In this document: piece by piece, positions 34,844 to 44,017 of the stretch | How the letters are laid out: every line of letters begins with the position of its first letter | Numbering within the stretch: the stretch's first letter is position 1 | From: Photorhabdus namnaonensis | GTDB lineage: Bacteria > Pseudomonadota > Gammaproteobacteria > Enterobacterales > Enterobacteriaceae | Assembly (NCBI RefSeq): GCF_001684335.1 | Contig: NZ_LOIC01000019.1 | Location: forward strand, 1-44,017 | DNA length: 44,017 nt | Direction: 5' to 3' | Program-made: the position numbers and the translations under genes | The notes under the pieces: generated by a model | Database searches by the model: none | What the model was told of the DNA's origin: nothing | Seen by the model: only the letters and a program-made list of their open reading frames with translations

Positions 34844-35329
34844 ATGTTAAAAATCATAAAGATACTAGTAACGACAACATTGTTGTTCATACCTGTGGCG
34901 ACTCAGGCAGAAGAGATTGGCTCGGTAGACACTGTTTTTAAATTTATCGGGCCTGATCACAAAATTGTCGTGGAAGCATTTGATGATCCTGATGTTAAAA
35001 ATGTGACTTGCTACCTGAGCAGGGCAAAAACAGGAGGAATAAAAGGGGGCTTAGGGCTGGCGGAAGATACTTCTGATGCGGCGATTTCTTGTCAGCAGGT
35101 TGGAGAGGTTGAACTAACAGACAAGATTAAAAAGAGCAGTAAAAAAGGTCAGGTGGTTTTCCAGAAACGAACTTCACTGGTGTTTAAAAAACTTCAAGTC
35201 GTTCGTTTCTATGATGCAAACCGTAATGCATTAGTCTATCTGACATATTCCGATAAGATGATCGATGGTTCACCGAAGAATGCGATCAGCGCTGTACCGA
35301 TTATGCCGTGGAAGACGGTAGGGAATTGA
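34844..35329 (+). CDS. creA: CreA family periplasmic protein
   Basis: A 161-residue protein with a signal peptide ([19 protein letters not shown]) and the CreA-family body ([49 protein letters not shown]). The two Cys (TCYLS, ISCQQ) are conserved. In E. coli K-12 it leads creABCD; here creBCD is absent and arcA follows convergently. Its molecular role is not established. Confidence 0.94.
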   Translation: MLKIIKILVTTTLLFIPVATQAEEIGSVDTVFKFIGPDHKIVVEAFDDPDVKNVTCYLSRAKTGGIKGGLGLAEDTSDAAISCQQVGEVELTDKIKKSSKKGQVVFQKRTSLVFKKLQVVRFYDANRNALVYLTYSDKMIDGSPKNAISAVPIMPWKTVGN

Positions 35330-35335
35330 GGGGCA

Positions 35336-35370
35336 GGATGGGTTCCCACAGGGATATCCCATCCGTCATT
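35336..35370 (+). terminator. Terminator after creA
   Basis: A 7-bp stem GGATGGG/CCCATCC (35336-35342 with 35358-35364) with a 15-base loop is followed by GTCATTTTT. It lies between the convergent ends of creA and arcA. Confidence 0.7.
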
Positions 35371-35401
35371 TTTAGAGGCTTACTGACACTGGCAGTTCAA
35401 G

Positions 35402-36118
35402 TTATGCTTCCAAATCACCACAGAAGCGATAGCCTTCGCCGTGAATGGTGGCGATAATTTCCATCGTATCTGGCGTCGATTCGAAATGTTTACGGATGCG
35501 ACGAATCGTTACATCAACGGTACGGTCATGAGGTTTCAATTCACGACCTGTCATTTTTCTCAGTAAATCTGCGCGCGTTTGGATTTTGCCTGGATTTTCA
35601 CAGAAATGAAGCATGGCGCGGAACTCGCTGCGCGGCAATTTATATTGCTCGCCCGCCGGGCTGATCAGAGAACGGCTATTGATATCTAATTCCCAACCGT
35701 TGAATTTATAACTCTCAACTTGGCGACGTTCCTCGCTGACATTACTCAGATTCATGGTGCGAGAAAGCAGGTTGCGGGCGCGAATAGTTAATTCACGCGG
35801 ATTAAATGGTTTGGTGATGTAATCATCAGCACCAATTTCCAAGCCAAGGATTTTGTCTACTTCGTTGTCACGGCCGGTCAGGAACATCAGGGCGACATTT
35901 GCTTGCTCACGCAGTTCGCGGGCAAGCAACAAGCCATTTTTGCCTGGAAGGTTAATGTCCATAATCACCAAGTTAATGTCATTGTTTGACAGAATGTGGT
36001 GCATCTCTGAACCATCGGTGGCTTCATAAACTATATACCCTTCAGCTTCGAAAATGCTTTTTAGGGTATTGCGAGTGACAATTTCGTCTTCAACAATCAA
36101 AATGTGCGGGGTTTGCAT
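35402..36118 (-). CDS. arcA: Aerobic respiration control response regulator ArcA
   Basis: A 238-residue OmpR-family response regulator. The receiver domain has the phosphorylated Asp54 (VIMDINLPG), the acidic pair near residues 10-11 and K in [17 protein letters not shown]; the winged-helix DNA-binding domain is C-terminal ([15 protein letters not shown]). Phosphorylated by ArcB, it represses aerobic metabolism under low oxygen. It is nearly identical to E. coli ArcA. AGGTAG precedes the ATG. Confidence 0.97.
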   Translation of the reverse strand: MQTPHILIVEDEIVTRNTLKSIFEAEGYIVYEATDGSEMHHILSNNDINLVIMDINLPGKNGLLLARELREQANVALMFLTGRDNEVDKILGLEIGADDYITKPFNPRELTIRARNLLSRTMNLSNVSEERRQVESYKFNGWELDINSRSLISPAGEQYKLPRSEFRAMLHFCENPGKIQTRADLLRKMTGRELKPHDRTVDVTIRRIRKHFESTPDTMEIIATIHGEGYRFCGDLEA

Positions 36119-36708
36119 GGTTGCTACCTAGAATCGCTTAAAAATAAATCAGAATGATTCAAACTACTCTTATCTCAGGATATTTACTGGTTATTATTTG
36201 TCATCACTGAAATTATAGCTTAAATCAGTAATAACATTTATTGATATGTTTTACACTGAAAGTAAAAGTTGCTTTTCCTTTGGTGGGTATATACCCAAAA
36301 AACTGGTTAAACAGTGTTATGTTAGTCCATTAACAGCAATATAACAGCTTGCGATGCATTTACCATCTAAAAAAACTACCTTTTATTGACGTACATCAAA
36401 ATTGATTGTAGCACGTTAATATTATTTATATTGGTTATTTTATACCTTGTATTCTGTCATGCAAATGACAAATTTCTGTTAACGTACAGAGTGGTTTTGT
36501 ACGGAAAATAATCTCTGTTGAGTTTGGCAGTGAACAAAAATAGCTGATTTTTACGAAAAGATAAAATATATTGTTAATTTTGTTAAAAATGGATTTAACA
36601 ACTAAAAAATTGGCTTCAACAAGAAATATTTGTTTGTCTTGATGACCATGAGATGAATTATTCCATTACTAAAAATATCGAAAAAATAAAATTGTTTAGA
36701 GAAAATGT
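36119..36708. other. Long arcA upstream region
   Basis: About 590 AT-rich bases between arcA (minus) and the thr promoter. E. coli K-12 has yjjY and yjtD here; neither is present. It contains the perfect 14-bp palindrome TGGGTATATACCCA (36284-36297). Multiple arcA promoters are expected, but I cannot place them. Confidence 0.55.
36284..36297. promoter_or_regulatory. Perfect 14-bp palindrome upstream of arcA
   Basis: TGGGTATATACCCA is a perfect palindrome about 170 bases upstream of the arcA start. It could be a dimeric regulator site; no regulator is assigned. Confidence 0.35.
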
Positions 36709-36745
36709 TTGACTTTGTGCACAGATTCATTTAACCAATATAGGG
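36709..36745 (+). promoter_or_regulatory. Threonine operon promoter
   Basis: TTGACT at 36709 and the following TTTAACCAATATAGG reproduce the E. coli thr promoter region, about 30-65 bases upstream of the leader peptide. Confidence 0.7.
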
Positions 36746-36775
36746 TCGAACCCATTAAATGACAGACAGGAACCT

Positions 36776-36844
36776 ATGCAAACTATCAGCCTGAAAACCA
36801 CAATTATTATCACCACCGGAACCACAGGTTGCGGGGCGGGCTGA
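36776..36844 (+). CDS. thrL: thr operon leader peptide
   Basis: A 22-codon frame with seven Thr and four Ile codons, including the runs LKTTIIITTGTT, ending GCGAG (E. coli ends GNGAG). AGACAGGAA precedes the ATG. Ribosome stalling at these codons when threonyl- or isoleucyl-tRNA is scarce should prevent formation of the downstream attenuator and let thrABC be transcribed. Confidence 0.93.
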   Translation: MQTISLKTTIIITTGTTGCGAG

Positions 36845-36862
36845 CGCATACATAAAACAGAG

Positions 36863-36901
36863 AAAAAAGCCCGCATCCAAATCAGATGCGGGCTTTTTTT
36901 T
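36863..36901 (+). terminator. thr attenuator
   Basis: A 10-bp stem AGCCCGCATC/GATGCGGGCT (36868-36877 with 36885-36894), extendable by A/T pairs, has a 7-base loop and is followed by eight or nine T. It lies between the leader peptide and thrA and is the classical attenuator. Confidence 0.95.
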
Positions 36902-36927
36902 GGCGCGGAATCAGGAGAAAAATGTTA

Positions 36928-39387
36928 ATGCGAGTGCTTAAATTTGGAGGAACTTCGGTCGCTAATTACCAACGTGTGCTGAGCGTTGCCGATATTGCAG
37001 AAAAAAAACTTTCTCAGGGAGGAGTTGCATTGGTGCTTTCCGCACCGGCAAAAATTACCAATCATTTAGTGGCGATGATTGAAAAAACGGTCTCCGGGCA
37101 AGAGATCATTACCCATATTCATGATGCAGAGCAGATCTTTGCTGATTTATTACAGGGATTGGCACAGGCGCAACCTGGTTTTGCTTATGAACGGTTAAAA
37201 ATGATGGTTGAGCAAGAACTTGCGCAATTGAAACAGGTTCTGCATGGTATTTCGTTACTGGGTCAATGCCCGGACAGCATTAACGCTTCCCTGATTTGTC
37301 GTGGTGAAAAACTCTCTATCGCCATCATGGAGTCTGTATTGCAGGCACGTGGTCATAAAGTCACGGTGATTGATCCAGTGAAAAATCTGCTGGCACAAGG
37401 TCATTACCTTGAATCTACGGTAGATATCAACGAATCCACCAAGCGTATTGCTTCTCTGAATATTCCTGATGACCATATTGTCCTGATGGCTGGATTTACG
37501 GCTGGGAATGATAAAGGGGAGCTAGTTGTCCTGGGGCGTAATGGTTCTGACTATTCCGCTGCTGTTTTGGCGGCTTGTTTGCGAGCTAAATGTTGCGAAA
37601 TCTGGACTGATGTGGATGGTGTTTATACCTGTGATCCCAGAGTCGTGCCGGATGCACGGTTACTCAAAGGCATGTCCTATCAGGAAGCGATGGAACTCTC
37701 TTATTTCGGCGCCAAGGTGTTGCATCCGCGGACTATTGCTCCGATTGCTCAATTTCAGATCCCCTGTTTGATTAAGAATACCGTTAATCCAGATGCGCCG
37801 GGAACACTTATCGGCGACGGGCAGAAAGATGAAAGTACGCCGGTAAAAGGGATTACTAATCTGAGCAATATGGCGATGATTAACGTATCAGGCCCTGGCA
37901 TGAAGGGGATGGTGGGGATGGCGGCTAGGGTATTTGCTGTCATGTCTCGCAAAGGGATCTCTGTTGTGCTGATTACTCAATCATCTTCAGAATACAGTAT
38001 CAGCTTCTGTGTGCCTCAACGTGAATTGGAACGTGCGCGTCAGGCGCTGAGTGAAGAATTCTATCTTGAACTGAAAGAGGGCGTTCTTGATCCTTTGGAT
38101 GTGATGGAAAATCTTTCCATTATCTCGGTTGTGGGCGATGGTATGCGTACTTTGCGTGGTATCTCCGCCCGTTTCTTCTCGGCATTGGCGCGCGGTAATA
38201 TCAATATTGTCGCTATCGCACAGGGGTCATCTGAACGTTCTATCTCCGCGGTTATCGATAATGAAGTGGCAACGACAGCCGTTCGTTTGTGCCATCAGAT
38301 GTTATTTAATACCGATCAGGTGATCGAAGTTTTTGTTGTCGGTGTTGGTGGTGTAGGCAGTGTTTTAATTGAGCAGATTCGTCGTCAACAAACCTGGTTG
38401 AAACAAAAGCACATCGATTTAAGGGTATGTGGTATTGCTAATTCACGGGCGATGCTGACGGACATGAGAGGCATTTGCCTTGATAATTGGCAGCAATGTT
38501 TATCAGAGGCCACAGAACCTTTTAGTTTGAGTCGCCTGATCCGTTTGGAGAAAGAGTACCATTTGCTGAACCCGGTTATAGTGGATTGTACCTCTAATCA
38601 GCAAATTGCCGATCAATACGCCAGTTTTCTGAGTGATGGCTTCAATGTGGTCACGCCGAATAAAAAAGCCAATACATCGTCGATGGCTTATTATCACCAG
38701 ATTCGTAAGGCGGCAGAGAAATCTAAACGCAAATTCCTGTATGACACTAACGTCGGGGCTGGTCTGCCGGTTATTGAGAATTTACAAAACCTGCTTAATG
38801 CGGGTGATGAACTGGTTCAGTTCAATGGCATTCTTTCCGGTTCTCTCTCTTTTATTTTCGGTATGCTGGATGAAGGAATGTCACTATCTCAGGCGACGTT
38901 GCTGGCAAAAGAGAAGGGTTATACCGAACCTGATCCGCGTGATGATCTGTCCGGTATGGATGTTGCTCGTAAGTTGTTGATCCTCGCTCGTGAATCAGGT
39001 TATGAACTTGAACTGGATGATATTGATGTGGAGCCTGTACTGCCAGCTTCCTTTGATAACGGTGGCAGCGTGGATACTTTCCTTGAGCGTTTACCCTCTC
39101 TTGATCAGGTTTTCAGCCAGCGTGTGGCAGAAGCCAAAGGGCAGGGAAAAGTGCTGCGCTATGTCGGCATAATTGAAGATGGCCGTTGTAAGGTGAAAAT
39201 CGCCGCAGTAGATGGCAATGATCCGCTTTATAAAGTCAAAAATGGCGAAAATGCGTTAGCATTCTACACGCGTTACTATCAGCCAATACCGCTGGTACTG
39301 CGGGGATACGGGGCGGGTAATGATGTTACTGCCGCAGGTGTGTTCGCAGATATGCTGCGTACTTTGTCCTGGAAACAGGGAGTTTAA
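36928..39387 (+). CDS. thrA: Bifunctional aspartokinase I / homoserine dehydrogenase I
   Basis: An 819-residue protein that catalyses the first and third steps of threonine synthesis. The N-terminal kinase has KFGGTSVAN and [13 protein letters not shown] regulatory domains around residues 320-460 ([30 protein letters not shown]) give threonine feedback inhibition; the dehydrogenase begins with the NADP fold GVGGVGSVL and shows NVGAGLPV. I align the start MRVLKFGG with E. coli. The ATG two codons earlier (36922) is also possible because AGGAG at 36913-36917 lies between optimal distances of the two. First gene of thrABC. Confidence 0.97.
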   Translation: MRVLKFGGTSVANYQRVLSVADIAEKKLSQGGVALVLSAPAKITNHLVAMIEKTVSGQEIITHIHDAEQIFADLLQGLAQAQPGFAYERLKMMVEQELAQLKQVLHGISLLGQCPDSINASLICRGEKLSIAIMESVLQARGHKVTVIDPVKNLLAQGHYLESTVDINESTKRIASLNIPDDHIVLMAGFTAGNDKGELVVLGRNGSDYSAAVLAACLRAKCCEIWTDVDGVYTCDPRVVPDARLLKGMSYQEAMELSYFGAKVLHPRTIAPIAQFQIPCLIKNTVNPDAPGTLIGDGQKDESTPVKGITNLSNMAMINVSGPGMKGMVGMAARVFAVMSRKGISVVLITQSSSEYSISFCVPQRELERARQALSEEFYLELKEGVLDPLDVMENLSIISVVGDGMRTLRGISARFFSALARGNINIVAIAQGSSERSISAVIDNEVATTAVRLCHQMLFNTDQVIEVFVVGVGGVGSVLIEQIRRQQTWLKQKHIDLRVCGIANSRAMLTDMRGICLDNWQQCLSEATEPFSLSRLIRLEKEYHLLNPVIVDCTSNQQIADQYASFLSDGFNVVTPNKKANTSSMAYYHQIRKAAEKSKRKFLYDTNVGAGLPVIENLQNLLNAGDELVQFNGILSGSLSFIFGMLDEGMSLSQATLLAKEKGYTEPDPRDDLSGMDVARKLLILARESGYELELDDIDVEPVLPASFDNGGSVDTFLERLPSLDQVFSQRVAEAKGQGKVLRYVGIIEDGRCKVKIAAVDGNDPLYKVKNGENALAFYTRYYQPIPLVLRGYGAGNDVTAAGVFADMLRTLSWKQGV

Positions 39388-39389
39388 TT

Positions 39390-40319
39390 GTGATTAAAGT
39401 TTATGCGCCTGCATCTATTGGCAATGTCAGTGTTGGGTTTGATGTGCTGGGAGCGGCGGTCTCTCCGGTTGATGGTAATTTATTAGGTGATTGCGTTACT
39501 GTCCGGGCAGCGGAGAGCTTTAGTTTGCGTAATGAAGGGTTGTTTGTGGGGAAGTTACCTGAGCAGCTGGAGCACAACATCGTTTATCAATGCTGGCAAT
39601 TATTCTGTCATCATTTTGGTAAACAACTACCTGTGGCAATGACGCTGGAAAAAAATATGCCAATAGGCTCTGGTCTTGGCTCTAGCGCTTGTTCTGTTGT
39701 TGCTGGCTTGATGGCGCTGAATGAATTTGCAGGTCTTCCGTTTAGTGAAAGCCAATTACTGGCGATGATGGGGGAACTGGAAGGGCGTATTTCCGGCAGT
39801 ATTCACTACGATAATGTTGCTCCATGTTATCTCGGCGGTTTACAACTGATTATGGAACAGGGGGATACTATCTGTCAGCCGGTACCTTCGTTTGATGAAT
39901 GGTTATGGGTGATGGCCTATCCGGGCATTAAAGTTTCTACCGCGGAAGCCAGAGCGATTTTGCCTGTGAACTATTCGAAGCAGGATGTTATCGATCATGG
40001 CCGTTTTCTGGCTGGCTTTATTCATGCTTGTCATACACATCAGCCCGATCTGGCCGCTGGATTGATGAAAGATGTGGTTGCTGAACCATATCGTACTCAA
40101 CTGCTACCGGGTTTTGCTAAGGCGCGTGAAACCGCGAAACGGATAGGAGCATTGGCGTGTGGTATTTCTGGTTCTGGCCCGACCTTGTTTTCTATTTGTA
40201 ATGACATGGCAACCGCAGAAGAAATGGCTGAGTGGCTGCAACAGCATTATGTTCAGAATGATGAAGGTTTTGTACACATTTGCCGTCTGGATCTCGCAGG
40301 CGCACGACAGATAGGGTAA
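39390..40319 (+). CDS. thrB: Homoserine kinase
   Basis: A 309-residue GHMP kinase that phosphorylates homoserine. The ATP loop [12 protein letters not shown] and the C-terminal GISGSGPT are present. The start is GTG, two bases after the thrA stop, indicating translational coupling. Length matches E. coli (310). Confidence 0.97.
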   Translation: MIKVYAPASIGNVSVGFDVLGAAVSPVDGNLLGDCVTVRAAESFSLRNEGLFVGKLPEQLEHNIVYQCWQLFCHHFGKQLPVAMTLEKNMPIGSGLGSSACSVVAGLMALNEFAGLPFSESQLLAMMGELEGRISGSIHYDNVAPCYLGGLQLIMEQGDTICQPVPSFDEWLWVMAYPGIKVSTAEARAILPVNYSKQDVIDHGRFLAGFIHACHTHQPDLAAGLMKDVVAEPYRTQLLPGFAKARETAKRIGALACGISGSGPTLFSICNDMATAEEMAEWLQQHYVQNDEGFVHICRLDLAGARQIG

Positions 40320-40322
40320 CTG

Positions 40323-41615
40323 ATGAAACTGTATAACTTGAAAGACAACGGCGAGCAGGTAAGTTTTGCACAGGCAGTCAAACAGGGGTTAGGCAAACAG
40401 CAAGGGCTTTTCTTCCCGCAAGATTTACCGGAATTTAGTCGGGAAGAAATTGACCAACTGTTAAAACTGGATTTTGTTACTCGCAGCGGTCGCATTCTCT
40501 CAGCGTTTATTGGCGATGAAATTCCGCCAGAACAATTGGCGACACGAGTTAAGTGTGCTTTTACTTTTCCGGCGCCTGTTACCAAAGTAGAAGAAGATGT
40601 TGCAGCGTTGGAATTATTCCACGGCCCGACTCTGGCATTTAAGGATTTTGGTGGTCGTTTCATGGCGCAAATACTGGCACAAGTTGCTGGTGAGCAGCCA
40701 GTAACCATCCTGACGGCGACTTCTGGCGACACAGGGGCCGCAGTAGCGCATGCCTTTTATGGGTTGAATAATGTACAAGTGGTGATCCTCTATCCGCAGG
40801 GCAAAATCAGCCCGTTACAGGAAAAACTGTTCTGTACCTTGGGCGGTAATATTCACACGGTGGCAATTGATGGCGATTTCGATGATTGCCAAGCGTTGGT
40901 TAAACAGGCGTTTGATGATCAGGAGTTGAAACAAGCTCTGTATCTCAATTCAGCCAATTCAATTAACATCAGCCGCTTGTTAGCACAAATTTGCTACTAC
41001 TTTGAAGCGGTTGCTCAACTACCAGAAGATAAACGTGAACAACTGGTTATCTCTGTACCGAGTGGGAATTTTGGTGATTTGACCGCGGGTTTATTGGCAA
41101 AATCGATGGGATTGCCGGTAAAACGCTTTATCGCTGCCACTAATGTTAACGATACGGTGCCACGTTATTTAACGGATGGAAAATGGCAGCCTCACCAGAC
41201 CGTTGCCACGCTTTCCAACGCAATGGATGTGAGTCAGCCAAACAATTGGCCACGTATTGAAGAACTGTTTCGTCGTCAATCTTGGTCGTTAAGTGAATTA
41301 GGATACGGTGTAGTCAGTGATGACGTGACTAAAGAGACGATTAAAGCGTTGGCTAAACTGGGTTACATCTCTGAACCTCATGCTGTGGTTGCTTATCGTG
41401 TTCTGCGTGATCAATTACAAGACGGTGAATACGGGTTATTTCTCGGTACGGCACATCCGGCGAAATTTAAAGAGAGCGTGGAGCAAATTCTGGGGGAGGA
41501 ATTACCATTGCCGGAAGCTTTGGCTGAAAGGGCTGATTTAAGCTTATTATCCCATCATTTGCCGGCAGATTTTGCTGAATTACGTACTTTCCTGATGGAA
41601 AGAGTTCCTAAATAG
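40323..41615 (+). CDS. thrC: Threonine synthase
   Basis: A 430-residue PLP enzyme that converts O-phosphohomoserine to threonine. Lys107 in GPTLAFKDFGG carries PLP; TATSGDTGAAVAHAF and the PSGNFGD phosphate-binding loop are also present. It starts three bases after thrB and ends the operon, followed by a terminator. Confidence 0.97.
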   Translation: MKLYNLKDNGEQVSFAQAVKQGLGKQQGLFFPQDLPEFSREEIDQLLKLDFVTRSGRILSAFIGDEIPPEQLATRVKCAFTFPAPVTKVEEDVAALELFHGPTLAFKDFGGRFMAQILAQVAGEQPVTILTATSGDTGAAVAHAFYGLNNVQVVILYPQGKISPLQEKLFCTLGGNIHTVAIDGDFDDCQALVKQAFDDQELKQALYLNSANSINISRLLAQICYYFEAVAQLPEDKREQLVISVPSGNFGDLTAGLLAKSMGLPVKRFIAATNVNDTVPRYLTDGKWQPHQTVATLSNAMDVSQPNNWPRIEELFRRQSWSLSELGYGVVSDDVTKETIKALAKLGYISEPHAVVAYRVLRDQLQDGEYGLFLGTAHPAKFKESVEQILGEELPLPEALAERADLSLLSHHLPADFAELRTFLMERVPK

Positions 41616-41629
41616 CAATAGAGGGTAGG

Positions 41630-41656
41630 CGCCGCACAAATCATGCGGCGTTTATG
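41630..41656 (+). terminator. Terminator after thrC
   Basis: A 7-bp stem CGCCGCA/TGCGGCG (41630-41636 with 41644-41650) with a 7-base loop is followed by TTTATG, 15 bases after thrC. Convergent yaaA ends at 41673, so it may also serve yaaA, but the T-rich side favours thrC. Confidence 0.7.
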
Positions 41657-41672
41657 ATTAAATAATAAAGCC

Positions 41673-42449
41673 TTAGTGTTGTTCAGGGCGTTTAAATACC
41701 AGTTCATTTCCTTTGGACAGTGACTCATCAAAGGCGTAGCCATCCAGATTAAACTCTACCAGACGGTCAGTTTGGGTTAATTGGTTCTGAATAATAAACC
41801 GGCTCATTAGCCCACGAGCTTTTTTCGCGTAAAAGCTAATAATCTTATATTTACCGTTTTTCTCATCAAGAAAGACGGGTTTAATAATTTTACCGGCTAG
41901 TTTTTTCGTATTCACGGATTTGAAATATTCATCGGAAGCCAAATTAACCAACACATTATCACCTTGTTGTTCCAGAGCCTCATTGAGCTTTTCCGTGATC
42001 AAATCTCCCCAGAAAGCGTAGAGATCTTTACCACGTTTATTTTCCAGCTTGATCCCCATTTCCAGCCGGTAAGGTTGCATCAGATCCAACGGACGAAGTA
42101 CACCGTAAAGACCAGACAGGATACGCAGATGATTCTGAGCAAAATCAAAATCCTTATCAGAAAAAGCTTCTGCCTGCATACCAGTGTAAACATCACCTTT
42201 AAACGCCAGAATAGCTTGACGGGCATTTTCTGGCGTGAAATCAGCATGCCATTCACCAAAACGAGCGGCATTCAAGCCAGCAAGTTTATCGCTGATACCC
42301 ATCAAACTCGCAATTTGGGCAGGCGTCAGTTTACGACAGAGGCTAATTAGCTGTTCTGACTGGTCGAGTAATGCTGGCTGGCTATATTTTTCCGTGGCAA
42401 ACGGGCTTTCATAATCAAGGGTTTTTGCAGGTGAAATAGTGATAAGCAT
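41673..42449 (-). CDS. yaaA: YaaA family peroxide-stress protein
   Basis: A 258-residue protein of the DUF328/YaaA family, which in E. coli limits intracellular iron under peroxide stress and binds DNA. Conserved phrases are [45 protein letters not shown] and NLASDEYFK. It converges on thrC, as in E. coli. Confidence 0.95.
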   Translation of the reverse strand: MLITISPAKTLDYESPFATEKYSQPALLDQSEQLISLCRKLTPAQIASLMGISDKLAGLNAARFGEWHADFTPENARQAILAFKGDVYTGMQAEAFSDKDFDFAQNHLRILSGLYGVLRPLDLMQPYRLEMGIKLENKRGKDLYAFWGDLITEKLNEALEQQGDNVLVNLASDEYFKSVNTKKLAGKIIKPVFLDEKNGKYKIISFYAKKARGLMSRFIIQNQLTQTDRLVEFNLDGYAFDESLSKGNELVFKRPEQH

Positions 42450-42827
42450 AATATTGTCCCGGCTGTTCAGATTAAGTTAATTTAACAAAAGATAGGATAA
42501 TAAAGAATGAGTAACAATGATAGCGGAAACTGTGTGTTTAATATCTATGAGGTAACAAGCTGATAATTTTACACTCCATTTTATTGACCGATATTACCTT
42601 TAATGAGAATAATATTTAAATAATTTATCATGGTATATTTTAATTTAATTTTATATATAAATACAAATAAAGTTTATTGATTTTTTAAATATTAATTTTT
42701 GTGAATTTGATCTATTTTTCTTGGATTGTAATAGTGTAATTATTCTAAAGGTAATAAAGTGTACAATATTACCAATTTCTTATTTGATTGAAATCGATTG
42801 GATAAAAATGTATAAATGGGATAAAAC
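42450..42827. other. Very AT-rich intergenic region yaaA/MFS
   Basis: About 380 bases between divergent genes. Most of it is A/T with no recognisable RNA gene; it presumably holds both promoters. Confidence 0.5.
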
Positions 42828-43949
42828 ATGGAGAATAAAAACAAGCTATTATCCTCAGATATAATATCTATCTTTGGTACAGGAATCAGTGAAATATCGC
42901 TTATTTCACTTGTATACTCAATTACAAGATCGGAAATAGACACGTCTTTAATGGTATCTGTGAGGTTAATGGCGAGTATATTGGTTTTTGCGGTTATTGG
43001 TGGGTTAACCGCTCGGTTTAATATGCGAATTATTTGTATTTATTCGGATTTATTTCGGGCGGTAACAATATTCCTTGCTGTGTTTGTGAATAATATATAT
43101 TTATTATTTTTCATATCTTTCCTGCTGTCATTTTTTTCAGGTTTAAATATATCGATAAGGTCAGCGGCATACCAGATATTTGTCAGCTCAGAAGAAAGAG
43201 TTGCTTTTATATCAAAGCAACAACTCTATTATGGGTTACTCTCTATATCTTCTCCATTGATAGCCGGTTTTTTGATAAATATGATGTCAATACGATCCTT
43301 GTTTCTTATTGAATCAATGTGTTTTATTTTATCAATTATATTTCTCTTTTTTATCAGCGATTGGGGAACTAAAATAAAGGAAAAAGATATTTCTATGAAA
43401 TATGGTGGATTGGAATATATTATAAAGAATAATATCCAGAGAAATATATTATTGTTCAGGATAAGTATTCTAACCGCAATGGTGTCATATCAGGTGATTT
43501 CAACCTATATAATGACTTCAAGCTATACAACAATCGTCTCTTTATTTGGTGGATTATACTCGTTTTCTTTTTCTGATTTGGTTGCTTATTTCTCCTTTTT
43601 AGCTTCTGTTGCAATGTTATTAGGATCTTATTTATCTGACTCTTGTTTTAATATAAATAAGCTGAAACAATCTTTCTTTCTTGGTTCTCTTTTGATTGCA
43701 ATTGGGAGTATTCTTTGGGCCATGCCTTTGTCAAGAATTGTCCTATTATACTATACGTTGGGCACTATGCTTATTTTTGTCGGACTCTCTTTTTTAAGGA
43801 TATCTCTCTATACATCAGGACAAGAACTAACGCCAGAAAAATATTTTGCGAGAATAATATCGTCTTCGGATGCAATTTCAAGAAGTTACCAGTCAGCCTT
43901 TGGTATTATAATAATATGGTTAATCCCTTTGCTAAATAAGATTTCATAA
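42828..43949 (+). CDS. MFS-family transporter (DHA3-like)
   Basis: A 373-residue integral membrane protein with about ten to twelve hydrophobic segments, of the MFS drug/siderophore exporter style (EntS/MefA-like). It shows the half-way duplication and a loop RLMASILVFAVIGGLTARFN in the position of the family's motif A, where the usual GxxxDR is degenerate. At 373 residues it is slightly short for the family. Codon use is extremely AT-rich compared with thrABC, suggesting acquisition by transfer. The last codons and the stop lie inside the right 85-bp inverted repeat. The substrate is unknown. The ribosome binding site is weak. Confidence 0.85.
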   Translation: MENKNKLLSSDIISIFGTGISEISLISLVYSITRSEIDTSLMVSVRLMASILVFAVIGGLTARFNMRIICIYSDLFRAVTIFLAVFVNNIYLLFFISFLLSFFSGLNISIRSAAYQIFVSSEERVAFISKQQLYYGLLSISSPLIAGFLINMMSIRSLFLIESMCFILSIIFLFFISDWGTKIKEKDISMKYGGLEYIIKNNIQRNILLFRISILTAMVSYQVISTYIMTSSYTTIVSLFGGLYSFSFSDLVAYFSFLASVAMLLGSYLSDSCFNINKLKQSFFLGSLLIAIGSILWAMPLSRIVLLYYTLGTMLIFVGLSFLRISLYTSGQELTPEKYFARIISSSDAISRSYQSAFGIIIIWLIPLLNKIS

Positions 43950-44017
43950 TAGTGCTACACTCATTTTTTGTCTTCCTGGCTTTTGCTGTGATGAAAACGA
44001 TGCCAAAAAGGCATCAA
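43933..44017. repeat. Right copy of the 85-bp perfect inverted repeat
   Basis: The exact reverse complement of 4-88. It begins in the last codons of the MFS gene (LNKIS then stop) and runs to the edge of the window, including a GATGCC/GGCATC hairpin. From the GTG at 43952 an open frame (VLHSFFVFLAFAVMKTMPKR) leaves the window, and the same frame would leave the left edge on the minus strand. The repeat may extend further on both sides. Confidence 0.97.

Noticed and set aside
1-44017. The whole window as one 44-kb transposon bounded by terminal inverted repeats
   Set aside because: The interior contains conserved core genes in their ancestral order and no transposase near either end; one repeat lies inside a gene end. 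A recombination-prone repeat pair is the simpler reading.

Overview
The window looks like a chromosomal segment of an insect-associated enteric bacterium of the Photorhabdus/Xenorhabdus group (Morganellaceae), most likely Photorhabdus. The backbone is the enterobacterial block ytjB(smp)-serB-radA-nadR-ettA-slt-trpR-yjjX-gpmB-rob-creA-arcA-thrLABC-yaaA in the order known from Escherichia coli. Protein sequences are clearly related to E. coli but divergent, and the intergenic DNA is AT-rich. The genus is inferred from gene content and sequence character, not from a database search.

Layout. (1) 1-4.4 kb is accessory DNA. It holds a beta-gamma-crystallin-like/Ig-like/CBM-like protein, a cluster of about 20-bp-spaced direct repeats resembling a transposon end, a small orphan gene, a gene for an avidin-family (biotin-binding) protein, and scars of an IS4-family transposase, a filamentous-haemagglutinin gene and an IS3-family end. 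(2) 4.4-21.7 kb, minus strand, is a complete two-partner-secretion contact-dependent inhibition locus in the order cdiB-cdiA-cdiI. CdiA is 5077 residues and ends in a domain matching the RNase A-like toxin of Yersinia kristensenii CdiA; its FHA-1 region has five tandem units of about 1.04-1.18 kb. (3) 22.1-26.5 kb holds ytjB (minus) divergent from serB-radA-nadR (plus). (4) 27.2-27.9 kb is an orphan ABC-type ATPase with a degenerate signature and switch histidine, inserted between nadR and ettA. (5) 28-36 kb is ettA, slt, trpR, yjjX, gpmB, rob, creA and arcA. creBCD, yjjY and yjtD, present at this place in E. coli K-12, are absent. (6) 36.7-41.6 kb is the threonine operon with leader peptide and attenuator, followed by yaaA. 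(7) 42.8-43.9 kb is a very AT-rich MFS exporter gene.

The most striking large-scale feature is a perfect 85-bp inverted repeat at the two extreme ends (4-88 and 43933-44017). The right copy starts inside the last codons of the MFS gene. Homologous recombination between the copies would invert the whole 44 kb, including thrABC, arcA and the CDI locus; the repeats may continue beyond the window.

Functionally, the CDI genes form one unit: CdiB exports CdiA, the CdiA C-terminus is delivered into neighbouring cells, and CdiI protects siblings. The avidin-like protein and the crystallin/Ig/CBM protein are candidate host-interaction or anti-competitor factors. The core genes cover serine, threonine and NAD metabolism, recombination repair (RadA), translation control (EttA), cell-wall turnover (Slt), nucleotide-pool cleaning (YjjX) and global regulation (ArcA, Rob, TrpR).
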